Shown piece by piece: positions 51,617 to 60,442 of a DNA stretch of 63,773 nucleotides (the first letter of the stretch is position 1; every line of letters begins with the position of its first letter). The stretch is from Humibacillus sp. GTDB lineage: Bacteria; Actinomycetota; Actinomycetes; Actinomycetales; Dermatophilaceae. The DNA lies in assembly GCA_030452985.1 (NCBI GenBank), contig JAKDLG010000010.1, positions 1-63,773 on the forward strand. The letters run 5' to 3'. Position numbers and translations under genes: made by a program. The notes under the pieces were generated by a model, which saw nothing but the letters and a program-made list of their open reading frames with translations, made no database searches and was not told the origin of the DNA.

Positions 51617-53710
51617 ATGTCCACCCAGCAGCGAGCCGACCCGGTCCCACGCCGGCCCCGTCTCGACGTCGGGATCGTGCCGGTCGTGGTGGCCGTCGGG
51701 TTGCTGGCGACGGTGACCGCAGCCTTGTTCTCGGGGGCGGCGGCCCCGCCTCCCGAGGGGCTGACGGATGCCGGACCCATCGTGCGCTGGACGCTGCCGC
51801 TCGTGCGGGTCCTGCACGACGTCAGCGCCTCGCTGACCCTCGGCGCCCTGCTCTTCGGCGGGATGATCGTGCCCGCGACCCGAGGCCGGGGCAAGCTCGA
51901 CGATCCGCGCGTCGCGCATGCGTTCCGAGTCGCCACGGCCGCCGGTTTCGTCTGGGCGCTCGCCGGAGTGGTCGGAGTCGTCTTCGGCTTCGCGGATGCC
52001 GCTGGGCTGAGCCTCGCCGACCCGGCGTTCGTCAGCGCGTTCATGAGCTCTGTCTGGTCGATCGAGACCTTCCGCGTCGGGCTCATCAGCGCGGCGGCCG
52101 GCTTCGTGGTGGCCTCGGGGTCGGCGCTGGCTCGCTCGCGCTGGGCTGCGGTGGGGCTGGGGGCCGTCGCCCTGTTCGGCATCCTCGTGCTCGGGCTCGC
52201 CGGTCACGCCGGGGGCTCGGCCGACCACGAGACCGCGGTCAACGCTCTCGGCGCCCACCTCCTGAGCGCCGGAGTCTGGGTGGGCGGTCTGCTCGCCCTC
52301 ATCGTGCTGCGACCGACGTTCGGCACCTCGCTGGGGGTGGTGGTCCGGCGTTACTCCACGCTCGCGCTCTGGTGCTGGGTGACCCTGGGAATCTCTGGCG
52401 TCATGGCGGCCACGACCCGGCTGGGCACCTGGCAGGACCTCACCACGGCCTACGGCGTGCTGATCCTCGTCAAGGTCGCCGCCTTCCTCCTGCTCGGGGT
52501 GGCCGGGTGGTGGCACCGCCGCTCGACGATCGCCGCCCTCACCTCGTCGACGGCTGGGGTGTCGACGGCTGGGGCGTCGAGAGCGGGGGTGTCACCGTCG
52601 GCGAAGGTGCTGAACGGCATCCGCTCCCGTCCGTTCGTTCGGCTGGCCATCGGCGAGACATTGCTCATGGGGCTGACGTTCGGGGTGGCCACGGCCCTGG
52701 CGCGCAGCGCCCCGCCGGTGCCGGAGATCACCCCCAACCCGTCGATCGCGCTGGCGCTCACCGGGTTCCCGGCTCCGCCCGCACCGACCGCGATGTCGTG
52801 GCTGACCGCTTGGCGGGTCGAGTGGCTCTTTCTCGCCACCGGGCTGGTCGCGATCGGGCTCTACGTCTACGGGGTAATTCGGCTCCGACGCCGCGGCGAC
52901 TCGTGGCCGGTGTCGCGCACCATCAACTGGGTGCTCGGCTGGCTGCTCTTCATCTGGGTCACCAACGGGGTGCTCAGCATCTACGGCCGGGTCGCCTTCT
53001 CGTGGCACATGATCCTGCACATGACCGAACTCATGATCATCCCGATCTTCCTGGTGCTCGGGGCGCCGGTCACCCTGGCTCTGCGCGCGATTCCGGCTCG
53101 CACCGACGGCACCATCGGGTGGCGCGAGATCGTGCTGCGGGTCGTGCACTCGAAGCTGTTCGTCATCGCCGGAAACCCGATCTTCGCCGGAGGCCTCTTC
53201 TTCTTCAGCCTCATCGTCTTCTACTGGACCGGCCTGTTCGAGATCGCCCTGCGAACCCACACCGGGCATCTGCTGATGACGACCCACTTCATCCTCGTCG
53301 GCTATCTGTTCGCCTGGGTGCTAATCGGTATCGACCCGGGCCCGAAGCGCTGGCGGCCCGCGCTGCGGCTCATCGTGCTTCTGGCGACCATCGCATTCCA
53401 CGCCTTCTTCGGGGTCTCGATCATCAGCGGCACGACGGTGCTCGCGCCGGGCTTCTTCGACACGATCGCGCTGCCGTGGGTGCCCGACCCGCTCGCCGAC
53501 CAGCGCACTGGCGGCTCTGTCGCCTGGGCCATCGGTGAGCTCCCCGCGCTCGTGCTCGCCCTCGTCGTCGCGGCCCAGTGGTACAAGAGCGACAGCAGGG
53601 AGGCCGATCGTTCAGACCGTCGCGCCGACCGCGACGGTGACGCCGAGCTGACGGCCTACAACGAGCGGCTGGCGAACCTGGCGGCCCACGACCACCAGGC
53701 CAACCACTGA
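51617..53710 (+). CDS. CopD-CtaG fusion membrane protein
   Basis: 697 residues. The first half (about 1-310) is CopD-like (LHDVSASLTLGALLFGGMIVP, GAHLLSAGVWVGGLLALIVL); the second (about 390-650) is a CtaG/caa3-assembly-like domain (SWHMILHMTELMIIPIFLVLGAP, MTTHFILVGYLFAWVLIG). Histidine-rich helices suggest copper handling. Such fusions are widespread in actinomycetes and are linked to copper delivery to cytochrome oxidase. No ribosome site ahead of the ATG; probably leaderless. Confidence 0.88.
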   Translation: MSTQQRADPVPRRPRLDVGIVPVVVAVGLLATVTAALFSGAAAPPPEGLTDAGPIVRWTLPLVRVLHDVSASLTLGALLFGGMIVPATRGRGKLDDPRVAHAFRVATAAGFVWALAGVVGVVFGFADAAGLSLADPAFVSAFMSSVWSIETFRVGLISAAAGFVVASGSALARSRWAAVGLGAVALFGILVLGLAGHAGGSADHETAVNALGAHLLSAGVWVGGLLALIVLRPTFGTSLGVVVRRYSTLALWCWVTLGISGVMAATTRLGTWQDLTTAYGVLILVKVAAFLLLGVAGWWHRRSTIAALTSSTAGVSTAGASRAGVSPSAKVLNGIRSRPFVRLAIGETLLMGLTFGVATALARSAPPVPEITPNPSIALALTGFPAPPAPTAMSWLTAWRVEWLFLATGLVAIGLYVYGVIRLRRRGDSWPVSRTINWVLGWLLFIWVTNGVLSIYGRVAFSWHMILHMTELMIIPIFLVLGAPVTLALRAIPARTDGTIGWREIVLRVVHSKLFVIAGNPIFAGGLFFFSLIVFYWTGLFEIALRTHTGHLLMTTHFILVGYLFAWVLIGIDPGPKRWRPALRLIVLLATIAFHAFFGVSIISGTTVLAPGFFDTIALPWVPDPLADQRTGGSVAWAIGELPALVLALVVAAQWYKSDSREADRSDRRADRDGDAELTAYNERLANLAAHDHQANH

Positions 53711-53746
53711 CGCACCCGCCCAAGATCGGGTAGCCGCCCGCAGCCA

Positions 53747-53829
53747 GCCGTGGTCCGAATCGTGCGGTGGTCGGGCTCTCAGGGTCGGCGGCATCCAGCC
53801 GTGGTCCGATTCGTGTGCTCGGATGCCGG
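53747..53829. repeat. Intergenic repeat, two copies, left of TetR-MFS cassette
   Basis: GCCGTGGTCCGAATCGTGCG at 53747 and GCCGTGGTCCGATTCGTG at 53798 are near-identical. The second ends in GGATGCCG (53821-53828) and is preceded by its inverted complement CGGCATCC (53789-53796), giving a hairpin. The same unit recurs at 56078, on the other side of the cassette. Confidence 0.65.
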
Positions 53830-53869
53830 GTGTGAGCGGGCCTGTCAGCCGCCCCTCGGGGGACGGCTT

Positions 53870-54475
53870 CTACCGCGTGATGACGAGGGGTAGGAACACC
53901 TCGTCGACGATGGACTCGATGACATCGTCGGGCACGGTCTTGAGCGTCATCAAGAGCTCTTGTCGGTAGAGGTCGAAGGGCACTCCTACCACTCGCGGGG
54001 TGAGTCTGGCGGGGTCAGCCTCGCCGCGCGCGACCGCGCGGTCGAGAACCTGTTGCATGGCGCTGCTGCGGCCCGACAGGAAGGCGCTACGTAGTTCCGC
54101 GATGCCCGTACCGGTCTCGGCGAAGTAGCCGCCCAGCTGCAAGATCATCTGCACGCCGATCTGAGATCGCGAGTGGTTTGCCCGGCGCAGCAGCTCGATC
54201 ACGTCATCTCGCAGCGACCCTGTGTTCGGGACCGAGACCTGTTGCTGCGACCCGGCTCGAGTGGCCGCGGCGTGGACCAGGTCGGCCTTGCGTGGCCAGC
54301 GGCGATAGACGACGGCGCGACTCGTTCGGGCGCGTTCGGCGACGGACTCGATGGTGAAGCGGTCGTAGCCCTTCTCGAGGATCTCATCCCACGCGGCGTC
54401 GAGGAGAGCAGCTTCCAGCGCCGCACCGCGGCGCCGCTTCGGAGCGGGCTCCTGAGGGTCGCTGCTAAGAGACAT
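53870..54475 (-). CDS. TetR/AcrR family regulator
   Basis: 201 residues. N-terminal HTH: LLDAAWDEILEKGYDRFTIESVAERARTSRAVVYRRWPRKADLV region, then a C-terminal helical ligand domain. It is divergent from the exporter gene, with a palindromic operator between them, so it should repress the exporter (and itself) until a ligand binds. The exporter is broken, which would leave the regulator without its main client. Confidence 0.9.
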   Translation of the reverse strand: MSLSSDPQEPAPKRRRGAALEAALLDAAWDEILEKGYDRFTIESVAERARTSRAVVYRRWPRKADLVHAAATRAGSQQQVSVPNTGSLRDDVIELLRRANHSRSQIGVQMILQLGGYFAETGTGIAELRSAFLSGRSSAMQQVLDRAVARGEADPARLTPRVVGVPFDLYRQELLMTLKTVPDDVIESIVDEVFLPLVITR

Positions 54476-54505
54476 TGTGTTTCTTCTTCTCTCGTTCTAT
54501 CTTGA

Positions 54506-54522
54506 AGATACACGCTGTATCT
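54506..54522. promoter_or_regulatory. TetR-type operator between divergent genes
   Basis: AGATACACGCTGTATCT: 7-base perfect arms about CGC, flanked by CTTG and CAAG. It lies 14 bases before the exporter start and 31 before the regulator start. Confidence 0.7.
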
Positions 54523-54535
54523 CAAGGAGTTCCTG

Positions 54536-56019
54536 ATGTCCAACACGCAGATCGATACGCCCCAGATCGATCCCGCAGTGTGGCGCACGGTGTGGACCGT
54601 GCTCGGCGGCGGGCTGGCCGTGCTGTTCGACACGACCATCGTCGCAGTCGCCCTGCGCACGCTCGCAGACGACCTGCACACCTCCATCGCAACCATTCAA
54701 TGGGTCACGACCGGCTATCTCGTCGCCCTCGCCATCACCATTCCGATCACCGGCTGGGCTCAGCGGGTCCTGGGCAGCAAACGGCTCTGGATCATTGCCC
54801 TCGCACTGTTCCTCTGCGGGTCGGTGCTCTCGAGCCTGGCCTGGAACGCGGGCAGCCTGATCGCTTTCCGCACCGTGCAAGGCGTCGGCGGCGGCGTGAT
54901 GCTGCCGCTCATGTCGACCCTCGTCGTGCAAGCGGCAGGCGGGAACAACCTCGGCAGGATCATGTCTGTGGTGAGCCTGCCCGCGGTGCTTGGGCCGATT
55001 CTCGGTCCGGTGGTCGGCGGGTTCATCCTGCAGCACCTGCACTGGTCGTGGATGTTCTGGGTGAACGTCCCGTTCTGTGTCGCCGGCATCGTGCTGGCGG
55101 TGGTCGTGCTGCCGGAGGACGGGCCGGTGCGCCGGACGCCCCTCGACGTCGTCGGCTTCCTGCTGATGGCTCCTGGCCTGGTCGGCATCCTGTGGGGAAT
55201 CTCGAACTCCAGCAAGACCGGTGGATTCGGTCGAGCCGATGTGGTCGCGCCGCTCGTCGCCGGCCTGGTACTGATGGCTGGGTTCGTGGCCAGGGCGCTG
55301 CGGCGTCGAGGCAGCGCCCTGGTCGACGTGCGACTGCTGAAGCACTGGCCGCTCGCCTCGTCGTCACTGCTGCTGTTCCTCTCCGGCGTCACCCTCTATG
55401 GCGCGATGATTCTCCTTCCGCTGTATTTTCAGCAGCTGCGGGTCACGACCGTGCTCATGGCCGGTGTGCTGCTCATCCCGCAAGGACTGGGCACGCTCGC
55501 GAGCCGCGCGCTGGCGGGGAAGCTGGCCGACACCATGGGCGCGCGCCTCCTGGTCCTGGCGGGATTCCTCATCGTGCTGCTGGGCACGCTGCCGTTCGGC
55601 TTCGCCGAAGGGCACGCTGCCGTTCGGCTTCGCCGACGCGCACACCAACGAGTGGTGGCTGATGGGCGCGCTCTTCGTGCGCGGAATCGGCCTCGGCGTC
55701 GTGACGATTCCGCTGATGGCCCTCGGGTATCGGGGACTGGAGCGTTCCGCGGTGCCCGACGCGAGCATCATCACCCGAATCGCCGGCCAGGTGGGTGGCT
55801 CGTTCGGCGTGGCCGTGCTCGCGGTGATTCTGGTCGGCGCCGCCCCCGCGGGGTCCTCGACCGCTTCGCTCGCCAGTGCATTTCAGCAGTCGTTCTGGTG
55901 GGCAATCGCGTTCGCCGGCGTCGGCGTGCTGATCTCGCTCGCGCTGCCCGGGCGACTCCCCCGATGCCACGGGGGCTTCGACGCAGGTACCCGTCGCTGC
56001 TCGCGCTCGCGCCCACTGA
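54536..56019 (+). pseudogene. DHA2-type MFS exporter, broken by 28-bp duplication
   Basis: Reads as a DHA2 exporter from ATG 54536 (CAAGGAG upstream): LFDTTIVAVALRTLADDL, FRTVQGVGGGVMLPLMSTLV and on to LLGTLPFGFAEG. A direct tandem duplication (55582-55609 and 55610-55636) then shifts the frame. Removing one copy gives LLGTLPFGFADAHTNEWWLMG and the remaining helices to LISLALPG near 55949. A second shift in the GGG at 55950-55952 would give a plausible tail ending at TGA 56017-56019; without it the frame runs on to 56393 across intergenic repeats. Non-functional as written. Regulated by the divergent TetR protein. Confidence 0.85.
55582..55636. repeat. 28-bp tandem duplication inside MFS gene
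   Basis: Two adjacent copies beginning GGGCACGCTGCCGTTCGGCT, identical over 27 of 28 bases. The added length is not a multiple of three, so it is the direct cause of the frameshift. Confidence 0.9.
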
Positions 56020-56077
56020 ACCCCTTGGCGGCCGCCCCTTCGCACGACTGGCGCTCCGCCTGGGTCAGTGGCACCGG

Positions 56078-56140
56078 GCCGTGGTCTGATTCGTGCGGTC
56101 GGATGCCGGACGTCGGATGCCGGCCCAGCGGCATCCAGTT
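56078..56140. repeat. Intergenic repeat, right of TetR-MFS cassette
   Basis: GCCGTGGTCTGATTCGTGCG at 56078 followed by GTCGGATGCCGG matches the unit at 53747 and 53798. A partial copy follows (CGGCATCCAG then TGGGGTCCGATT, from about 56129). GGATGCCG or its complement occurs three times within 40 bases. Confidence 0.65.
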
Positions 56141-56174
56141 GGGGTCCGATTTCCCCAGTCCGGAGGCGCGGGGC

Positions 56175-56591
56175 TCAGGGCTGGCGGCAGTCGACGGCCA
56201 CGATCGGCTGGATGCCGCCCGGCCCCCGGGTCACCCCGACCGCGATGGGCACGGTCGCGAACCGAACCGTCACCGCAGCCCCCGCCGGCGACAGACAGGC
56301 GGGCCAGCTCTGGTAGTGCCGGGCGCCGATCGCGTCGAACCAGAGCGGCACCTGACCGGTGGCCCCGACGTCGGTGCCGTCGACCATCAGTGACACTCCG
56401 TCGGCGCCCACGGTGCCCGTGCCGCTCTGCCAGTCGAGCGTCGCACCGGCCGGGCCCCCGAACCGCGCGAGCAGGGTGACCATGACCATCAACACGAAGG
56501 TGCTGGTGACGACGCCGACCCAGAGCGCACCGCCGACACTGAGGTCGTCAACCCGGTGGGCGAGGCCTCGAGAGCGCGATACCGGCTCCAT
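56175..56591 (-). CDS. Small membrane-anchored protein of unknown function
   Basis: 138 residues: one N-terminal membrane segment at about 21-45 (LWVGVVTSTFVLMVMVTLLA) and an extracytoplasmic domain with two cysteines (WPACLSP and VDCRQP), probably a disulfide. I do not recognise the domain. ATG 56591 was chosen over 56654 because the upstream extension is low complexity. Divergent from the nitrilase. Confidence 0.6.
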   Translation of the reverse strand: MEPVSRSRGLAHRVDDLSVGGALWVGVVTSTFVLMVMVTLLARFGGPAGATLDWQSGTGTVGADGVSLMVDGTDVGATGQVPLWFDAIGARHYQSWPACLSPAGAAVTVRFATVPIAVGVTRGPGGIQPIVAVDCRQP

Positions 56592-56652
56592 GATCTGACG
56601 ATAGTCCCGCGGCCGCGTTGGTGGCAGAGGCTGGTCGTGTGAGAGTGGCCTC

Positions 56653-57459
56653 ATGAAGGTCTCCGTGATCCAGCTCGGTTATGACGACCGCGAGACGGTG
56701 CAGGAGCGAACCGCCCGGGTGGTCGCCCTCGTCGAGTCGCAGGCCGGGCACGACATGGTCGTGCTGCCCGAGCTGTGGCCGGCAGGCGGCTTCGACTACC
56801 GCCGCTGGAGCGAGCGGGCGGAACCGGTCGACGGCCCGGTCGCCGCCGCTCTCTCGGCGGCGGCCGCCAAGGCCCGGGTGACCCTGCACGGCGGGTCGAT
56901 CCTCGAGCGAGCCGACGCCACCGAAGCAGGCGGCCGAGGACTCTGGAACACCAGTGTCGTCTTCGGGCCCGACGGTGGGCTGCTCGCCACCTACCGCAAG
57001 ATTCACCGGTTCGGCTTCGGTGAGGGCGAGCCGGTCCTGCTGGATGCCGGCAACGACATCGTCGTGGTCGACGTGCCGGTGGCGCGGGGCGAAGCCGTGA
57101 AGGTCGGGCTCTCGACCTGTTACGACCTGCGCTTCCCCGAGCTCTACCGTCGGCTGCTCGACGCGGGCGCCGAGGTCTTCGTCGTTCCGGCGGCGTGGCC
57201 GATGCGCCGGGTCGCCCACTGGACGCTGCTGGGTCAGGCGCGCGCCATCGAGAACCAGTGCGTCGTGGTGGCCTGCAACACCGCCGGCACGCATGCCGGT
57301 CACGAGATGGGCGGTCACTCACAGGTGGTCGACGCTACCGGGAAGGTTCTGGCGTCGGCCGGCGCTGACGAACAGGTGATCAGTACCGACCTCGACATCG
57401 CTGCGATCGCCGCCTGGCGCCGCGCCTTTCCGGTGCTGCCCGACCGCCGACTGCGATGA
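56653..57459 (+). CDS. Carbon-nitrogen hydrolase (nitrilase superfamily)
   Basis: 268 residues with the catalytic triad E40 (VVLPELW), K116 (TYRKIHRF) and C156 (STCYDLRFPELYR). The Nit2/omega-amidase-like branch fits best, hydrolysing small amides such as alpha-ketoglutaramate, but specificity is not certain. Its stop overlaps the start of the thioredoxin-NHL gene (ATGA), so the two are co-translated. Confidence 0.88.
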   Translation: MKVSVIQLGYDDRETVQERTARVVALVESQAGHDMVVLPELWPAGGFDYRRWSERAEPVDGPVAAALSAAAAKARVTLHGGSILERADATEAGGRGLWNTSVVFGPDGGLLATYRKIHRFGFGEGEPVLLDAGNDIVVVDVPVARGEAVKVGLSTCYDLRFPELYRRLLDAGAEVFVVPAAWPMRRVAHWTLLGQARAIENQCVVVACNTAGTHAGHEMGGHSQVVDATGKVLASAGADEQVISTDLDIAAIAAWRRAFPVLPDRRLR

Positions 57460-59417
57460 CGGCCACGGATCGACAAGCCGACACGGCCACCGACACCGCG
57501 ACCGACACGGCGGCCGGCAGAGCGGCCGGTAGCGCGACCGACAGCGTGGCCGCGAGCAGCCTGCGGTCACGCGTGCGGGTCCGGGCGCCGCAGCTGGTCG
57601 GCCGGGGCTGGCTGGGTACCGGCGGGCAGGCCCTCTCTCTCGAAGGGCTGCGCGGGCGCGTCGTCATAATCGACTTCTGGACCTTCTGCTGCGTCAACTG
57701 CCTGCACGCCCTCGATGAGCTGAGGGCAGTGGAGGCGCAGTTTCCCGACGTCCTGACCATCATCGGGGTGCACTCGCCGAAGTTCGAGCACGAGGCCGAC
57801 GCGGATGCCGTCGTCGCCGCCGTCGAGCGCTACGGCGTGACGCATCCGGTGCTCGACGACCCCGAGCTGGTCACCTGGCGGGCCTACACCGCCCGGGCCT
57901 GGCCGACGCTCGTCGTGGTCGACCCCGAGGGCTACATCGTCGCCTCGATGTCGGGTGAGGGTCACGGCCCGGGCCTGGCCGCCCTGGTCGACGAGCTCGT
58001 ACGTGAGCACCGCGAGAAGGGCACGTTGCAGCCGGGTGACGGCCCCTACGTTCCGCCACCGACCACCGACACCGCCCTCCGCTTCCCGGGAAAGGTCGCG
58101 GCGCTCGGTGACGGAACCTTCGTCGTGTCTGACACTGCGAACCACCAGGTCGTTCACCTCGCCTCCGACCTCGAGACCGAGCTCGAGCGCTGGGGCGGGA
58201 ACGGTGAGCTGAGCGAGCCCCAGGGGGTGCTGCTGGCGCCGCCGAGGGTGGTCGAGGCCCTGGGTGTCGACCTGCTCGTGGCCGACTCCGTGAACCATCA
58301 GCTCAAGGGAATCCGCTTCCGCGACGGTTCGATCGAGCTGCTGGCCGGCACGGGCGAGCAGCTGCGGCAGCGCGGCGGCGGGGGCCCGGCGCTCGAGCAG
58401 CCGATGTCGACCCCGTGGGACCTGGCGTGGTTCGACGACCGGCTCGTCATCGCGATGGCGGGTACGCACCAGCTGTGGCAGTGGCTGCCGGGTGACTCCG
58501 TAGCCACGGGCGCGGTCGATGTGCTGGCCGGAACGACGAACGAGGGCCTGCGCGACGGGCCGGCAGCGCAGGCCTGGTTCGCGCAGCCGTCGGGGCTCGC
58601 CGTCTCGGCCGATGGGCTGCGCCTGTGGGTGGCCGACTCGGAGACGTCAGCGCTGCGATCCGTGCGGCGGGCGGGCGACGGGCTGGTCGTCGAGACCCAC
58701 ATCGGCACCGGCCTGTTCGACTTCGGGCACCGCGACGGTCCCGCCGCCGAGGCCCTGCTGCAGCATCCGCTCGGAGTCACCGAGCTGCCCGACGGGTCAG
58801 TCGTGGTCAGCGACACCTACAACGGTGCGATCCGCCGCTACGACCCGACGACCGGGGTGGTCGCGACGATCGCCCGAGGCCTGGCCGAACCGAGCGACGC
58901 CGTCGTCGAGGTCGACGACGAGACCGGCGAGACCCGCCTCGTGGTGGTCGAGTCCGCCGCCCACCGCCTCACCCGGGTTGCACTGCCCCGCGACGCCCAG
59001 CACGTCGACGGCCTGCCGCAGCGAACCCAGCGCCCGGCCACGCGCCTGCCCTCGGGCCAGGTCGAGCTCGAGGTCGCCTTCACGCCACCCGCGGGGCAGA
59101 AGCTCGACGACCGTTGGGGCGACCCGACCATGCTCCAGGTCTCGGCCACCCCCGAACACCTGGTGAGCGACGGTGGCGGTCGGGGCAGAGGGCTCCGGCG
59201 CACCATCACGCTGGCGAGCGGCATCCCGACTGAAGGGGCGGGGCCCACCGGAACGCTGCACGTGTCGGTTCAGGCGGCGGCGTGTGACGGCGACCCTGTC
59301 ACCGGGGAGGTGCCCGAGCACGCCGCCTGCCACCTGTTCCAACAGGACTGGGGCATCCCCGTCGTCATCGACGAGACGGCGCAGCCGCGGCTCGTGCTCG
59401 ACCTGCGCGGAACCTGA
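57456..59417 (+). CDS. Thioredoxin-NHL repeat protein (NHLRC2-like)
   Basis: 653 residues. A low-complexity Thr/Asp/Ala N terminus (1-35) leads to a thioredoxin domain with FWTFCCVNCLH (C78, C79, C82), then NHL beta-propeller repeats (about 200-510; VSDTANHQVVHLA, VADSVNHQLKGIR, VADSETSALRSV, VSDTYNGAIRRY) and a C-terminal beta domain. The CCxNC motif and order match human NHLRC2. The bacterial role is unknown; no signal peptide is visible, so it is probably cytoplasmic. Next gene begins 13 bases downstream. Confidence 0.88.
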   Translation: MTATDRQADTATDTATDTAAGRAAGSATDSVAASSLRSRVRVRAPQLVGRGWLGTGGQALSLEGLRGRVVIIDFWTFCCVNCLHALDELRAVEAQFPDVLTIIGVHSPKFEHEADADAVVAAVERYGVTHPVLDDPELVTWRAYTARAWPTLVVVDPEGYIVASMSGEGHGPGLAALVDELVREHREKGTLQPGDGPYVPPPTTDTALRFPGKVAALGDGTFVVSDTANHQVVHLASDLETELERWGGNGELSEPQGVLLAPPRVVEALGVDLLVADSVNHQLKGIRFRDGSIELLAGTGEQLRQRGGGGPALEQPMSTPWDLAWFDDRLVIAMAGTHQLWQWLPGDSVATGAVDVLAGTTNEGLRDGPAAQAWFAQPSGLAVSADGLRLWVADSETSALRSVRRAGDGLVVETHIGTGLFDFGHRDGPAAEALLQHPLGVTELPDGSVVVSDTYNGAIRRYDPTTGVVATIARGLAEPSDAVVEVDDETGETRLVVVESAAHRLTRVALPRDAQHVDGLPQRTQRPATRLPSGQVELEVAFTPPAGQKLDDRWGDPTMLQVSATPEHLVSDGGGRGRGLRRTITLASGIPTEGAGPTGTLHVSVQAAACDGDPVTGEVPEHAACHLFQQDWGIPVVIDETAQPRLVLDLRGT

Positions 59418-59430
59418 GAAGAGGCGCACC

Positions 59431-60342
59431 ATGAACGAACACCCCCATGACGCCCGTCTCACCGCGCGCACGCCGATCAGCTTCGTGCTCGGCCTGCTGT
59501 CGGCTTTCCTGCTGCCGGCTGCGCTCATGCTCGCCTGGGTGTCGGTGGTCGGTACCCGCACCGACACGTTCGTGCAGACGGTCGACCCGGTCGTCAAGAC
59601 GGCCAGCGTTCAGCAGGCGCTCGCCGCCACGGTCACGAACGCCGCCTTGGGCCGGCTCGCTCTGCCCGAGCGGGTGCGGGCCGTGGCCACCGGCCCGGTC
59701 CGCGAGGGCGTGACCAGGGTGCTCGCCAGTGACGAGTTCGCTCGCGCCTGGTCGGCCGCGGTCACTTCGGCGCACGAGCAGTTCGTGGAGACGATGGCCC
59801 AGTCCGCCGGCTCGACCCCAGACCCGCTCGTGCTGCGCGTGACGGTTCCCCTCGACGGGCTGCAGAGCAGGCTCACCGGTTTCGGTATCACTGTCCCGGA
59901 GAGCTTCGCCCCGACCGTGAGCGTTCCCGTGCTGTCGAGCGTCCAGCTCGAGCGCGTTCGACCCGCCTACACCTTCGCCGACCGGTTCGGCAGCTTGGCC
60001 CCGTTCGTCGCCGTCGGACTCGGCGTGCTCGCGGTGGCGGTGGCGGTGCTGCGTCTTCGGGCCGCGGGCTGGTTGCTGCTCGGCTGGGGCATCGGGTTGG
60101 CGCTGCTCGCGGCCACGCTCTCGCTGGCCCGCCCGCTCGCGGTCGATGCCTTGGTGAAGTCCGTCGGCATCTCGGCGGCCCCGACGGCATCCGTGCGGGC
60201 CGTGGCGGATGCCGCCTACGACACCTTCGCCACGGGGGTCGGCCAGTGGGCTCTCATCGGGGGCGTGGCCGTCGTGGTGGGCCTGGTCGTCGTGCTGGTC
60301 GCCCGGGGGGTGTCACGCCGGGGTAGACCGTCGACCTACTAA
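59431..60342 (+). CDS. Membrane protein of unknown function
   Basis: 303 residues: one N-terminal helix (FVLGLLSAFLLPAALMLAW), an extracytoplasmic domain of about 170 residues, and three C-terminal helices. No catalytic motif recognised. Probably in the nitrilase-NHL operon (13-base gap, AGAAGAGG before the ATG). Confidence 0.65.
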   Translation: MNEHPHDARLTARTPISFVLGLLSAFLLPAALMLAWVSVVGTRTDTFVQTVDPVVKTASVQQALAATVTNAALGRLALPERVRAVATGPVREGVTRVLASDEFARAWSAAVTSAHEQFVETMAQSAGSTPDPLVLRVTVPLDGLQSRLTGFGITVPESFAPTVSVPVLSSVQLERVRPAYTFADRFGSLAPFVAVGLGVLAVAVAVLRLRAAGWLLLGWGIGLALLAATLSLARPLAVDALVKSVGISAAPTASVRAVADAAYDTFATGVGQWALIGGVAVVVGLVVVLVARGVSRRGRPSTY

Positions 60343-60365
60343 CCGTTGACCTACTGACCGCTGGC

Positions 60366-60400
60366 GAAACGCGACCAAAGTCGCAAAGGGCCATCCCTTC
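60366..60400. promoter_or_regulatory. Possible DosR-like box upstream of YqeB-like gene
   Basis: GCGACCAAAGTCGC, a symmetric site, recalls the core of the actinobacterial DosR/DevR box (GGGACTTTNGTCCC) with C in place of G at the second position on each side. A second loose match, GGGCCATCCCTTCGGCC, follows. It could equally be the end of the preceding gene's terminator. Weak. Confidence 0.2.
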
Positions 60401-60442
60401 GGCCGATGAGCCATCAGTCGGGTCCGGGCCAGACTCGTGCCT

